64,000 nt of DNA from JAIEOG01 sp964611895 (GTDB lineage: Bacteria > Bdellovibrionota > FAC87 > UBA2466): NCBI GenBank assembly GCA_964611895.1, contig CAZTDN010000004.1:68058-132057 (forward strand). Reading direction: 5' to 3'. The position numbers were made by a program, and so were the translations under genes. This document shows positions 1-10,700 of this stretch, piece by piece. How positions within the stretch are numbered: position 1 is the first letter of the stretch; the number at the start of each line of letters is the position of its first letter. Below the pieces are notes generated by a model. It saw only the letters and a list, made by a program, of their open reading frames with translations, was not told the DNA's origin and did not search any database.

Positions 1-2097
1 CGAATGCGTCGCAAAGACGGCACCTACCGCTGGCTTCTGGAACGAGGGGCTCCACGCATTGGGCGAAATGGGGCCTTTGTTGGGTTTCTCTCCTGTGGAA
101 CCGACATTACCGAGGAAAGAGAACTTCAGGAAAAACTCGCAGCAAGTGAACTCCAGCTCAGGTCCACCATGGAACACGCACCCGTGGGACTCTTTTTGTC
201 AGATGGCGAAGCCAATATCAGCTACGCAAACAAACAGTTCGAAGCCATTACCGGCAGCAAACTAGAGCGCTGCCAAAACAAGGGCTGGGTGCAATTGCTC
301 AGCGCCGCCGATAGAAAGCGTTTTGCAGAAAAGTGGCGTCAGTTTGTGAATGACGAAATACCCTTAGACGTCGAGTATTCGTTCTCGCTTCATGGAGAGC
401 AGAAGTGGTTCCGCCTCACTGCTGTCGTCCTGGAAAAATCCGCTCAGAGCGCGAAGTACTTGGGAGTGATGCAGGATATTAGTCAGCTCAAACTCACCGA
501 AAATCGCCTTGTACAAGAGAGATCCTATCTTGCAGGAATCGTGAGCGCGAACCCCGACTTGGTACTACTGATGTCCCGTGAGGGCGAGTACCTTGATTGC
601 TTTATCGATCCGGGCAACGACCTTCTGTTGGATAGAGAGTCGATCATCGGGAAAAATCTCCGCGAGCTACTCACCCCCGAAATGACCGAGCAGAACTTGC
701 ATGCCATTCAGGAGTCCATCCGAACGGGAAAAACCCAGACTTTTGAATATGAGCTCAAGGTCCGAGATGAGTTGCGCTATTACGAAGGACGGGTATCGCG
801 GGTATCTGAAGACAAAGCGATTTTTTCCATCAGAAACATCAAGGCCCGAAAAGAAGCAGAGCTCGAACTGGTCAAAGCCAAAGAGGAGGCGCAAAAAGCA
901 TCTGCAGCCAAATCTCTCTTCCTCGCTCGGATGAGCCATGAACTACGCACTCCGCTGAACGGAATTGTGGGCATGACAGGGTTATTGCTCGACAGCAAAC
1001 TCAGCGAAGATCAACAGGAGTCCGTGCAGACAATCCGGCACTGCAGCGAAGCGCTTTTGGCACTGGTGAACGATATCTTAGACCTGTCCAAGATCGAGGC
1101 CGGAAAACTGGATCTTGAACCACACCCGTTCGAATTAACGCCTCTGATTCGATCTTCCATCGACATGGTGATTGGTTCCGCCATCGAGAAGTCACTGCCC
1201 ATAGAGGAGAAGCTCGATCCCCGCCTCCCCGTTTGGGTCACAGGAGACTCTGCCAAGATCCGTCAAATCCTCGTCAACCTATTGGGAAATGCGGTCAAGT
1301 TCACTTCCGAGGGGTCTGTTCGCTTGGAGGTCTGCCTTCAAATGGACGCCGCCCTACCCTCCGGCTTGCATAAGATTTTATTCCGTATTGAAGACACTGG
1401 GATTGGTATCGAACCCGAACGCCAAACACAGCTTTTTTCCCCGTTTCAACAGGCTGACGCTTCGATCAATCGGCGTTACGGTGGTACTGGCCTCGGTTTA
1501 GCGATTACCAAATCGCTGGTCGAAAAAATGGGTGGAGAAATCCGTCTTTCCAGTACTCCCAATAAGGGGACCTGTGTCGAGTTTTCTATAGTCGTACAGG
1601 AGCAGAAGGAGCTCAAAGGGACCACCACGGCCACCACGGCCGCAGCGAAGCTAGGCCCACCGTTGCCCTTGCGAATTCTTGTGGCCGAGGACAATCCCAT
1701 TAACCAAAAATTCGCCATCCGACTGCTGTCCAAGCTCGGATACCGCGCCGATCTGGCTTCGGATGGCAGCGAAGCGATTGAAGCTGCGCTCTCGCGCCCC
1801 TACGATCTGATATTCATGGATCTGCAAATGCCCGAGACAGATGGTTTGTTGGCCACCCGCCAAATCCGGGCCCGACTGGCCGTAGAAAAACAACCTCGCA
1901 TTATCGCCATGACAGCCGCAGCCATCAAAGGAGACCGAGAACGAGCACTGGAATGCGGCATGGACGATTACCTTTGCAAGCCGGTGAAAGTAGAGGAGCT
2001 GGTTCGGGTTTTAAACGAAACTCGGCCCAATACCCGCACCCAAACAACTCCCTATTGGCAGCAGGCCACAAAACCAGGTAGTACAGGGCCTGCTTGA
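1..2097 (+). CDS. PAS-containing hybrid sensor histidine kinase (5' truncated by window)
   Basis: The reading frame is open through base 1, so the gene starts outside the window; 698 codons are visible. The first residues form the end of a PAS/PAC fold (RKDGTYRW, then DITEERELQEKL). At least two more PAS-like modules follow. The HisKA H-box (MSHELRTPLNG) has its phospho-accepting histidine near residue 312, counted from the first Met at base 4. The HATPase lobe has an N-box (NLLGNAVKF), G1 (DTGIGIEPE) and G2 (GGTGLGLAI). A C-terminal receiver domain begins at VAEDNPINQ, and its phospho-Asp is near residue 606 (FMDLQMPETDG). No HPt domain or output domain is visible. It is probably an orphan phosphorelay kinase; the signal and partner cannot be read from the sequence. 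There is no transmembrane segment in the visible part. Confidence 0.95.
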   Translation, partial: RMRRKDGTYRWLLERGAPRIGRNGAFVGFLSCGTDITEERELQEKLAASELQLRSTMEHAPVGLFLSDGEANISYANKQFEAITGSKLERCQNKGWVQLLSAADRKRFAEKWRQFVNDEIPLDVEYSFSLHGEQKWFRLTAVVLEKSAQSAKYLGVMQDISQLKLTENRLVQERSYLAGIVSANPDLVLLMSREGEYLDCFIDPGNDLLLDRESIIGKNLRELLTPEMTEQNLHAIQESIRTGKTQTFEYELKVRDELRYYEGRVSRVSEDKAIFSIRNIKARKEAELELVKAKEEAQKASAAKSLFLARMSHELRTPLNGIVGMTGLLLDSKLSEDQQESVQTIRHCSEALLALVNDILDLSKIEAGKLDLEPHPFELTPLIRSSIDMVIGSAIEKSLPIEEKLDPRLPVWVTGDSAKIRQILVNLLGNAVKFTSEGSVRLEVCLQMDAALPSGLHKILFRIEDTGIGIEPERQTQLFSPFQQADASINRRYGGTGLGLAITKSLVEKMGGEIRLSSTPNKGTCVEFSIVVQEQKELKGTTTATTAAAKLGPPLPLRILVAEDNPINQKFAIRLLSKLGYRADLASDGSEAIEAALSRPYDLIFMDLQMPETDGLLATRQIRARLAVEKQPRIIAMTAAAIKGDRERALECGMDDYLCKPVKVEELVRVLNETRPNTRTQTTPYWQQATKPGSTGPA

Positions 2098-2104
2098 GGG
2101 GCGG

Positions 2105-3082
2105 ATGTTTTTCTTTTTACTTTTTTTCTCACAGGTCCACGCCGCAGAACTGGATATTGGCGCTCTTAATCGAGTGTTTAACCAAGTCGCTGCGGAGGTA
2201 ATTGCGGCGGAACAGGTCCAGGATGCTCAGGGCAGAGACCTGATTGGTCCTTTAATAGTTGAAATAGACGAAAAAAACACCGACCTCGACAAGGGAAACA
2301 TTCGCATCGAAGCCACTGTTTCGGCTCGCAACGTGCTCTGGGCCCAGAACACTTCGAGTCGCCTATCCGCACGCCTCATCACACAGATCCAGGAAGGGGC
2401 CCCTGGGGCGGAAGAACTGCACTTAGAGGCTTCGGCTACCTTGGAAACCGATGTCTTGGCGCTGCTTCGGCATGCGATCCGTGAAGCAAATAAGATCGAG
2501 GATCCCTGCTCCGAAAAGACTCTCGCAAGTGAACTCAGAAAAGACGAACAGGCTTTTATGCGCGATGCTTGCGTGGACTACCGCAAGCTCGACTCGGCCC
2601 CGTCCATTGGGGATTTTTTTGATTCGCTTGCTGCGATAGTAGAAAAACGAAAAACACACGTCTTGAATCAGCTCCAGTCCATATCTTCGCAAAAAGTCAC
2701 GGGGGAAGTGACACCTTTAGTGAATCTGCAAAACGAAATGGTCTACATAGAGACACTCTGTGCCGCGTTTGCTGCAAGGAAAGACAGGGCGGTGTTTAGG
2801 CTCTCTACCGAAGAAGGCATCGATATTTTTGGGGGGACCAAAGCCTCCAAAGCGCAACTAGTGATCGATGCGCATCGGATTGAAGTCGAACTGCACTTGG
2901 TTTCCCCTGAAGGGGCGGCGCTCTACCAGAGCACGGTACAGGATGTACAACGGGCCGCTAGCCTACTCATTGAAGACGCGTCGGACCCGGCCCGTGCGGA
3001 AATTACAGCCCACCTCAAGGCCCATTTGCGCGACCTTGTGCGGACTGCCAAATCGATTTTGATTCCCCAGTCCGCGCCTTGA
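2105..3082 (+). CDS. Secreted protein of unknown function
   Basis: A 325-residue protein with a short signal peptide (hydrophobic FFFLLFFS core, cleavage likely after VHA-AE). The start ATG lies 7 nt after the kinase stop and follows a GAGGGGCGG ribosome-binding site, so it may be co-transcribed with the kinase. The mature part is mixed alpha/beta with no motif I recognise; two Cys lie near residues 134 and 155. Residues 55-115 look beta-rich (alternating hydrophobic strands), and the rest is helical and charged. It may be a periplasmic sensor partner of the kinase, but that is only neighbourhood inference. Confidence 0.75.
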   Translation: MFFFLLFFSQVHAAELDIGALNRVFNQVAAEVIAAEQVQDAQGRDLIGPLIVEIDEKNTDLDKGNIRIEATVSARNVLWAQNTSSRLSARLITQIQEGAPGAEELHLEASATLETDVLALLRHAIREANKIEDPCSEKTLASELRKDEQAFMRDACVDYRKLDSAPSIGDFFDSLAAIVEKRKTHVLNQLQSISSQKVTGEVTPLVNLQNEMVYIETLCAAFAARKDRAVFRLSTEEGIDIFGGTKASKAQLVIDAHRIEVELHLVSPEGAALYQSTVQDVQRAASLLIEDASDPARAEITAHLKAHLRDLVRTAKSILIPQSAP

Positions 3083-3132
3083 CGGAAACAGCGATTTTTC
3101 TTTATGGTGTGGGCCACTAACGAGGGTTTTAT

Positions 3133-4122
3133 ATGCTCCAGTTCGCTTGGCTTACTGCGCTCCTAAGTTTCTCACTCCATGCCGCGGCGCCCCGCATAGG
3201 ATTGGTTCTGGACAAGGGGGGCAGAGATGACAAGTCCTTCAACGCGGCTGCCTACCAAGGCGCCAAAGAAGCCGAGAAAAAACTTGGCCTCAGCGTTAAA
3301 GTCGTTGAAGTCTCGGACGACATCGCAATCGAACCGTCCATCCGCACCTTCGCCAAGAAGGGCTTCGACCTGATCATTGCTATTGGATTTGTCATGGGGG
3401 CGAGCGTGGAGAAAGTCGCCAAGGACTTCCCCAACATTAAATTTGCTGTGGTCGATTCCACCGTGAACTTGCCCAATGTGCAGTCGATAAATTTTCAAGA
3501 GCACGAGGGGAGCTACCTAGTGGGCGCCATTGCGGCACTGACCTCAAAGAGCAAGACGGTAGGTTTCATAGGGGGCATGGATATCCCACTAATTCGCCGT
3601 TTCGAACTCGCCTACAAACAGGGTGCGCAGGACACTGTCCCCGGCACCAAAGTGCTATCCAATTTTGTTGGAACCTCCTCGGATTCCTGGAAAAACCCGA
3701 CCAAAGCCAAAGAGCTTGCGCTGAGCCAGTTTCAAAACAAAGCAGATGTGGTTTTTCATGCCGCCGGATCTTCTGGTGCAGGGCTATTTGATGCAGCCGA
3801 AGAAAAAGGCAAACTCGCTATCGGAGTCGACTCCAATCAAAACTGGGTCAAACCAGGGCATGTACTCACCAGCATGGTAAAGCGCGTCGATCGTGGCGTT
3901 TTTGAAGTCATCGAACAAGTAAAAAACGGCAGCTTTGTGCCGGGCAATAAAGTGCTCGGGATTGCAGAAGGAGGGGTAGACTACGCCCTCGATGAGTTTA
4001 ACAAAAAACTCCTCCCTGCGGATTTGCTCAAAAAAGTGGACGCCATCAAAAATAAAATCGCCACCAAAGCTTTGGCCGTACCCGATTATTACAAAGTCGG
4101 GAAGACTGCGTCGAAGTCCTAA
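3133..4122 (+). CDS. BMP-family ABC transporter substrate-binding protein (nucleoside type)
   Basis: 329 residues with a Sec signal peptide (cleavage near LHAAA-PR). It carries the hallmark basic-membrane-protein/PnrA N-terminus: IGLVLDKGGRDDKSFN at residues 22-37. The Asp and Phe-Asn residues of this segment line the nucleoside pocket in characterised PnrA/BmpA proteins. There is no lipobox, so it should be a free periplasmic protein, as expected of a Gram-negative binding protein. A GVDSNQNW motif in the C-terminal lobe is also typical. The stop codon abuts the ATG of the ATPase gene, making this the first gene of a four-gene importer operon. The likely substrate is a purine nucleoside or related base; specificity is inferred from the family. 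Confidence 0.93.
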   Translation: MLQFAWLTALLSFSLHAAAPRIGLVLDKGGRDDKSFNAAAYQGAKEAEKKLGLSVKVVEVSDDIAIEPSIRTFAKKGFDLIIAIGFVMGASVEKVAKDFPNIKFAVVDSTVNLPNVQSINFQEHEGSYLVGAIAALTSKSKTVGFIGGMDIPLIRRFELAYKQGAQDTVPGTKVLSNFVGTSSDSWKNPTKAKELALSQFQNKADVVFHAAGSSGAGLFDAAEEKGKLAIGVDSNQNWVKPGHVLTSMVKRVDRGVFEVIEQVKNGSFVPGNKVLGIAEGGVDYALDEFNKKLLPADLLKKVDAIKNKIATKALAVPDYYKVGKTASKS

Positions 4123-5616
4123 ATGCCCGCAGCCGCCTTTTCTTTCGCCCATATCACCAAGACCTTCGGTAAGGTGCGCGCCAACGAGGACGTGAGCTTT
4201 GAAGTAGAAGCCAGCACGGTTCATGGCGTCGTGGGAGAAAATGGTGCGGGTAAGTCGACCATCATGAAAACGCTCTACGGGATGTATTTGCCCGACTCGG
4301 GCGTGATCACCCTTCGAGGGCAACCGGCCAAGATCCTCTCCCCCCAACATGCAATCCGTTTGGGCATCGGCATGGTCCACCAACACTTCATGCTCATCCC
4401 CACCTTACGCGTTTGGGAGAATACCATTTTAGGTGCGGAGCCAAATGCGTGGCGACCCAATCGCAAGACCGCGCTAGTACGCCTTCAGTCTTTGCAGGAG
4501 GAATTTGGTTTCCATCTCGATCTGAATGCGCGGGTGAGCGATCTTCCCGTGGGTTTGCAGCAGCAAGTAGAGATCCTAAAACTTCTCTATCGACAAGCAG
4601 ACATCCTCATTTTTGATGAGCCCACAGCCGTGCTCACGCCGCAAGAAGTAGGGGTCTTGCTCGAACGGCTGCACACTTTGAGAGACCAGGGCAAAACGAT
4701 TATTTTCATTAGCCACAAGCTGCGTGAAATTCTGCATATCACTCAGCGGGTCACAGTCATGCGTCAGGGAAAAGTCGTAGAAACCTGCGCCACTTCGGAC
4801 TTGAGCGAGGAATCCCTCGCCGAAAAAATGATTGGGCGAAAAATGCGCCACCTGCCCACGCGCAAGCAAATTCCGATCTCAGCGCCCCTCGTCCAAGCAA
4901 AGGATCTTGCTCTGGGCGGCATTTTGAACGGTGTCGACTTAGAGCTACGGGGAGGAGAAATTGTCGGAATAGCCGGTGTTGAGGGAAATGGGCAACAGGA
5001 ACTGGTAGAAATTCTAGCCCGAGCGCGTGACGATTACGAAGGTGAGCTTCTCTGGCAAGGCGCCTCCTATGGTGCGCTCTCGCCGTACGCTCATAAACAA
5101 CAAGGCCTGAGTGTCGTCCCCCCAGACCGACACCAGCAAGCCGTTTTATTAGACTCCAGCCTGGCTGAGAATCGCATCCTCGGCCACCACCGAGAACCAG
5201 ATTTTTGCCAGCGAAGCAGATTAAAGTGGGGGCAAATACTCAAACATACCCAAGATACCATCGCCGCCTTTGATGTGCGGCCTCCGGACCCACACTCGCG
5301 CATGCGCAGCCTCTCCGGTGGAAATCAACAAAAATTTGTTGTCGGAAGGGAGTTAGCACAGAAGGTAAAGCTTCTCATCGCCGCCCATCCCACTCGGGGT
5401 GTAGATATCGGTGCCATTGAACGCATCCATACCGAGATTTTGCGCTTGAGAGATGGTGGCGCCGCGGTGCTTTTGGTTTCCTCGGAGCTCGAAGAGGTGC
5501 TCGCACTTTCGGATCGCATCCTGGTGATGTACGGCGGAAAAATTCAAGGCGAGTGCACTCGCGCTACGGCAAATGAAACCCAGTTGGGCCTGTGGATGAC
5601 GGGCGGGGGAAAATGA
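4123..5616 (+). CDS. BMP-type nucleoside ABC transporter ATP-binding protein (two ATPase domains)
   Basis: 497 residues made of two fused nucleotide-binding domains, as in NupA/YufO and sugar importers of the RbsA class. Domain 1 has Walker A GENGAGKST at residues 38-46 and Walker B IFDEPTAVL with Asp165-Glu166; its signature is degenerate (LPVGLQQQ). Domain 2 has a degenerate Walker A (GVEGNGQQ), a canonical signature LSGGNQQK starting at residue 397, and the typical substituted Walker B HPTRGVD from residue 422. This asymmetry is normal for the family. Translation is coupled on both sides: the start abuts the binding-protein stop, and its stop overlaps the first permease start (ATGA). Confidence 0.95.
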   Translation: MPAAAFSFAHITKTFGKVRANEDVSFEVEASTVHGVVGENGAGKSTIMKTLYGMYLPDSGVITLRGQPAKILSPQHAIRLGIGMVHQHFMLIPTLRVWENTILGAEPNAWRPNRKTALVRLQSLQEEFGFHLDLNARVSDLPVGLQQQVEILKLLYRQADILIFDEPTAVLTPQEVGVLLERLHTLRDQGKTIIFISHKLREILHITQRVTVMRQGKVVETCATSDLSEESLAEKMIGRKMRHLPTRKQIPISAPLVQAKDLALGGILNGVDLELRGGEIVGIAGVEGNGQQELVEILARARDDYEGELLWQGASYGALSPYAHKQQGLSVVPPDRHQQAVLLDSSLAENRILGHHREPDFCQRSRLKWGQILKHTQDTIAAFDVRPPDPHSRMRSLSGGNQQKFVVGRELAQKVKLLIAAHPTRGVDIGAIERIHTEILRLRDGGAAVLLVSSELEEVLALSDRILVMYGGKIQGECTRATANETQLGLWMTGGGK

Positions 5617-6671
5617 AACAGCTATCCGCTTTTTTGTCGCCGATTTTAGGGCTCAGTCTGTCCCTACTCACCGGAAGTCTCTTGCTCCTCGCACTGGGTG
5701 AAAGTCCTTCAGTGCTTTTTACTTCGCTATATGAAGTTTGCCTGACCGATTTTGGTTTGGGCTACAGCCTGTTCTACGCCACGCCGTATTTGTTCACTGG
5801 ACTTGCAGTCGCGGTGTGTTTTCAATGTGGGCTTTTTAACATTGGCGCCGAAGGGCAGCTCTACATAGGATCGATAGCCATTATTGCCCTTTCGTCTTTT
5901 TTGCCCGATTTACCGACGGTAATAGCGCTGCCCTTAGGGATCGCGGTGGCCGCTTCGGCTGGCGCGTGCTGGGGGGCGCTGGCAGGTTGGCTCAAAGCAG
6001 CACGCGGCAGTCACGAGGTCATTGTCACGATCTTGCTTAACTTTGTGGCCATTGCGCTCGTCAACCACCTCATCCTTTACTTGTATGATAACCCGGCTAA
6101 TCAAAACCCCGAAACATTCGAAGTCGGCTCCGGTTATCACTTAATTTCTCTGCACGATCTTTTTGCCATGGTGGGGCTTTCCATCTTTGATTCAACTCCT
6201 GCAAACGCGGCTTTTTTTATCGCTTTGGCTGCAGCGGGCGCTTGCTACACTTTTTTGTTTCATACGAGCACGGGTTTTGAAATGCGCAGTGTCGGTCAAA
6301 ACCCTTCGGCCAGCCGTTTTGCCGGAATTTCCGTCAATCGCCAGACAGTGCTTGCACTGACTCTAGGCGGGGGACTCGCTGGTTTAGTCGGTGTGAACGA
6401 AGTCATGGGCCACGCACACCGTGTGGTGGAGGGTTTTTCTCCGCAGTATGGATTTACCGGAATTGCCGTAGCCCTTTTGGCTCGAAGCCACCCATTGGGT
6501 GTTATTGCTTCCGCCCTTTTGTTCGGTGTCTTGCAGAATAGTTCGCGTGAGCTGGAGTTCTCCAGCGAAAAAGTTACCAAGGAGTTGGCCACTGTACTCC
6601 AGGGTACTTTGATTGCTTTTGTGGCGGCTCAAGCCTTTTGGGAAAAATGGATAACGAGGAAAAGGTCGTGA
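5613..6671 (+). CDS. BMP-type nucleoside ABC transporter permease 1
   Basis: Polytopic inner-membrane permease of the BPD-transp-2 (RbsC/LivH-like) family, about 352 residues. The ATG at 5613 was chosen because it overlaps the ATPase stop (ATGA) and follows a GGCGGGGGA ribosome-binding site; an in-frame upstream ATG at 5592 is less likely. Many hydrophobic helices are visible, with the family segments FNIGAEGQLYIG and GSHEVIVTILLNF, the latter the cytoplasmic coupling region, and GFTGIAVALLARSHP near the C-terminus. It pairs with the next gene to form the heterodimeric channel. Confidence 0.94.
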   Translation: MKQLSAFLSPILGLSLSLLTGSLLLLALGESPSVLFTSLYEVCLTDFGLGYSLFYATPYLFTGLAVAVCFQCGLFNIGAEGQLYIGSIAIIALSSFLPDLPTVIALPLGIAVAASAGACWGALAGWLKAARGSHEVIVTILLNFVAIALVNHLILYLYDNPANQNPETFEVGSGYHLISLHDLFAMVGLSIFDSTPANAAFFIALAAAGACYTFLFHTSTGFEMRSVGQNPSASRFAGISVNRQTVLALTLGGGLAGLVGVNEVMGHAHRVVEGFSPQYGFTGIAVALLARSHPLGVIASALLFGVLQNSSRELEFSSEKVTKELATVLQGTLIAFVAAQAFWEKWITRKRS

Positions 6672-7582
6672 TTGAACTTATCGCTTCTTCACTGCGACTT
6701 TCGACGCCGCTGATTTTTGCCGCCATGGGAGGGTTGCTCTGTGAGCGGGCAGGCATTGCAACCATCTGCCTGGAAGGTGTTTTGATCGCGGGGGCCTGGG
6801 CCGCGGCCACGGTGACGTACTACACTTCCGATCCTCTTTTGGGTTTGGCTGCTGGAGTGGCTATAGGGACGGCAACCATGGCATTGCACGCGGCTTTGTC
6901 TGTTACAGCCAAGGCCGACGCCATAGTCAGCGGGGTGGCAGTGAACATGCTCGTTGCCGGGGCGACGCCCTTGTTTACCAAATCCCTCTTTGGAAGCCCG
7001 ACAAACACGCCGAGCCTTCCGATGAGCGATCGGTTTCAAAACATCGATCTTCCTGGACTGGTGCATCTTCCAGTGGTGGGCGCGCTGTTTTCGCAACCTT
7101 GGTTGATTTTTCTAGCGCTGCTTTTGCCGTTTTTAGTGAACTACTTTTTCTACCATACAGGCCGCGGTTTGCGTGTTTTAGCCAGTGGGGACAACCCCGA
7201 AGCGCTCGCTACCACCGGAGTGCATCCAAACTTTGTGCGTTGGTGCGCAATGCTCGCCGGCGGCGCTCTGTGTAGTTTGGGCGGAGTGTACTTGGCAATC
7301 GCGCACGCGAGCCAATTCACTCGCGACATGTCAGCCGGAAGAGGTTTTATTGCATTGACCGCGGTGATTTTTGGAAAGTGGCGGCCCCTGCCCACTCTGG
7401 CTGCGTGTTTGTTTTTTGGTTTTTTCGATGCCTTGCAAATACGCTTGCAGAGTACCTCTGTGGCAGGGCTTGAACTGCCGATCAATTTGATCCAGTCCGT
7501 TCCGTACCTTGTCGCTCTGGTTGTCCTAGCGGGCTTTATCGGACGGGCGACACCTCCCCTTTCTATCGGCAAAACGTTCTAG
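6668..7582 (+). CDS. BMP-type nucleoside ABC transporter permease 2
   Basis: Second permease subunit, about 304 residues. The GTG at 6668 is the likely start: it overlaps the previous stop as GTGA and has GAGGAAAAG just upstream. An in-frame ATG at 6638 would add ten polar residues not expected in the family. The N-terminus (SLRLSTPLIFAAMGG, then CERAGIATICLEG) matches the YufQ/NupQ type, and KADAIVSGVAVNM corresponds to the coupling helix. It is the last gene of the importer operon; about 200 nt of non-coding DNA follows. Confidence 0.93.
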   Translation: MIELIASSLRLSTPLIFAAMGGLLCERAGIATICLEGVLIAGAWAAATVTYYTSDPLLGLAAGVAIGTATMALHAALSVTAKADAIVSGVAVNMLVAGATPLFTKSLFGSPTNTPSLPMSDRFQNIDLPGLVHLPVVGALFSQPWLIFLALLLPFLVNYFFYHTGRGLRVLASGDNPEALATTGVHPNFVRWCAMLAGGALCSLGGVYLAIAHASQFTRDMSAGRGFIALTAVIFGKWRPLPTLAACLFFGFFDALQIRLQSTSVAGLELPINLIQSVPYLVALVVLAGFIGRATPPLSIGKTF

Positions 7583-7779
7583 GCTTGCGGCCTCCGGGCT
7601 TATCCAGTTGCTAAAGAAATAGCCACCTCCGATTGGCCGCTTGAACTCGGGGTTTTGACTCTAAAGCGCCTAAAACTGTCTACACTTTAGACATTTCCCC
7701 GCACATTCTCCGGTGCCGGAAAACGGCACATACCATGCAACTAACAGCGTAGTTCGAGTGCCTTATTTGGGGGGATTGA
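7583..7779. other. Intergenic region ahead of the giant secreted protein
   Basis: 197 nt separate the importer operon from the 1715-residue protein. A TTGACT hexamer at 7655-7660 precedes TACACT at 7681-7686, but the 20-nt spacing is too long for a confident sigma-70 call. I see no convincing terminator. The GGGGGG run at 7769-7774 serves as the ribosome-binding site of the GTG at 7780. Confidence 0.4.
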
Positions 7780-10700
7780 GTGAAACACCTAAGTCTTTGC
7801 GTCCGGTTGAGCCTTTGCGTGGCCATCATCACTCCTCACCATGCCGCCCACGCAGTCCCGACCAAAACCGACAAACTAAATGCTGAATTGCTAAAAGACT
7901 CAGCAAATACCGTGCGCAGTAGCCCGTCGTACTACCTCGCTCGCTCAGGTCACATCTTGAGTTATCTAGTTCAACACGCAAAAACTTCTGAGTCCCGCGC
8001 CGCGGCAGGGTGGACTTTGGTCCAGCTTGCCCAATCGCTACTCAGCCAGAAAGGACTTTACGAAGGACGTAAAGCCAAAGCGCGAATGGATGAATTACTC
8101 AAGGCGGTTGAACGAGATAAAGGCAGTACTGTCAAAGTGGAGCTCGAAGAGGCACTGATGTTTGCCGGAGTGCCGGAAGAATCTATCCCACACCCGTACG
8201 AAAAACCCCGTCCACCTCGAGACGACTACAAAGGCCCAGCGTTCAATCTCCCTCATGATCACCCATCGGGCCATGGCACAAGTCCAGGAAAAGGGGCGCC
8301 GGGTGATTACGTCGATTCTATTTCAGGCAGGGGAGTGTCGCCTAGCTACCAAATGGAAGATCCCGAGCGGTGGAAAGAAGCCCAGGACCTCGCCGCTTTT
8401 GGTTTGGAGGATGCCGTAAAGAGCAATAGCGATGAGGAAATCGCCCGGATTGCCCGGCAGAGGTATTATGCTCAGTCCTTTACCCATCCCGACATGCCTC
8501 AGCCAGGCACCCCTGGCTTCAGTGAGGCGATAAAAAACATCGATGCGACAGGAGCACTTGTTGAAGATCGCATTTTGAATGAGCTTGCTCCCGAAAAAAC
8601 AAACGGAACTCAGTTTTTTAATTTGGCAGACAAACTCGCTCCCGGCGCCTTCCTTTTTGGGCCCGAGGCAGGAGCGGCTGCTAAGTCAGCGGCAGCAATT
8701 GGAAAAAAATACGGCCCTGATGCAGTGTGGCTCTTGAAACAGTCCGGTTTTAGCGCGAGTGGGCTTAGCACTTTGAATGGTGTGGACAGAGCCACCATCC
8801 TCGGCAACGGCGCGTTGGACGACTTAGCACAACTAAACTACCTAGCAGCCAAGCACCCTGAAGTGAGAGCGCTGCTGGACAAAATCGAGCTCAAATACGG
8901 CGGGGTTGCCCATAGCCAGATACCCGCAAAAGACAGAAATGCAAAGCTTCCCGGCTACACTCACCACATCGAGAATACCCAACCCAAGAACAGGGGCGCG
9001 AATATGCGTGCACTCGCTCGCGTGAACCCCCAGTCTAATTTGGCAACATTGAACAAGGTTAAGGCGGGAGAACCCATCAGAGCTCCTAACGGCAAGACTG
9101 CGGAGGAACTCGCCAACCCTCCTGCTGAAGGGGAGACGCCAGAGAAAAAACTCGAACGCATTCGAAGTCTTCAGCATATTCACGCTGTCGCATCGGACTT
9201 GCGGGAGATCGCCCAAAGGCTCGGCGCCCCCAAAGAACTTGTCGCCACTCTCATGGTCGCCGAAGCGTTTACCAGTATCGCCGTCGCTGCAGCAACCGGG
9301 GGACCAGCGACCGCCGCGGTGGTGACTGTGATCAAGCTTGTGCAGTCGCTGATTGGTTTGTTTGACGACGGCCCAAGTCCAATGGAGCGCCTGCACCAAG
9401 AAATCGTCGCGCTTCGCAAGCAAATGGAAGCGCTTTCGGATCAGATTACGGAACAAAACCGAGCGCTGAGCGCTGAAGTCCGCCATCAGTTCCGGTTGAC
9501 CTTGCAAATGCTCGCCCACCTGGAGCAGAAGTCCGACAGGCGGTTCGATGCTTTGGATAAGCAAGTCGCTCGCTCTAGGGGGCAATTGGAAGATATTCTC
9601 ACAGAACAGGAACGCCAAAACTTCAGACAGGATGAGCAACTTCAAAAAAACGACCTTAAAAACGTTAATAGTTCCCTCAAGATCTTGACCCCATCCTGGA
9701 GCACCCAGCGGTCCCAACGTCGCGATCTGAGCACCAAAAACAACACAGTCGATCCGAGTTCGTATGACAAAGAGTTACGAGAGATAATGGAATTTGGGCT
9801 TATCCACTCCAGAGATCCTCATTGGACCGGGAGTCCACATTTGGATAAGTCCGCAGAACCTGCAAATCGGAATGCTACCGGTGCTTCGAGCATAGACACG
9901 GCGACGAAACTGGACGAAAACCTCGTGCAGGAACTCAACCGTATTACCCCTGGATCGGGAATGGCGCCTCTGGACTCGGCACTCAAAGCACTGGGCTTAC
10001 CGTCGATCGCCGTCCCCCTAACCAAAGAAGAAAAGTCCGCTTTGCAAATCACTCCCTCCGAGCCCTTCCGGGACGAAGCGCCCATGGACATAACAGCGTG
10101 GAAAACGGGAGCAGAAAAGCTCGCTACCGCAATGGATCATGTGCAAAAATCTCTGCCAGAGTACGAGACGCAATTTAAGGACTTGCAGTGCAGCGCTGAT
10201 CCGAATCTAGAGAAACTGCGCCTCTACATGAAAAAAGGTTATGAACAAAGGGCGCGCCTTGAAAACCTCGTTCCCCGGGACTCGAACAACCGTCCTAGTT
10301 CCGCGCATCTGGCGACATTGCTAGGCAATTACGAACACTATTTAGAGCAGGCAAACGCTACACTACAACTTACACGCAACGAGTTTTTCCGAGAAGACCC
10401 TGCAGCCACCGACTTGAACAACCCTATCGATACGGACGAATTGCGCAAAAATTTTGCCTCAACGTTGAACGCCGACATTGAATATTGCCCCCAACCCATT
10501 GGCTCGAGCTCGGCTAACAAGAGTACGATACACGGACCAAAAAGAAAGCTCCGCACTCCTCAGGAATGGGCCAAGCTAGTGCCGGAGGAGTACTTGCATC
10601 TAGCGAAGCTCTCGCCGGGATCGGCGATCCAGATCTGTTACTCCGATCCGGGGTTTACGGAGTTTTCGGATAAGTGGTCTGAGGTGGATGATTCAACTGT

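Noticed and set aside
1618..1645. Tandem CCACCACGG repeat in the histidine kinase
   Set aside because: Two short copies encoding a Thr/Ala linker; ordinary inter-domain low complexity.
8842..9717. 291-codon open frame on the minus strand
   Set aside because: It is antisense to the giant secreted protein; composition is atypical and there is no ribosome-binding site or family resemblance. The plus-strand frame has a signal peptide and coiled-coil logic.
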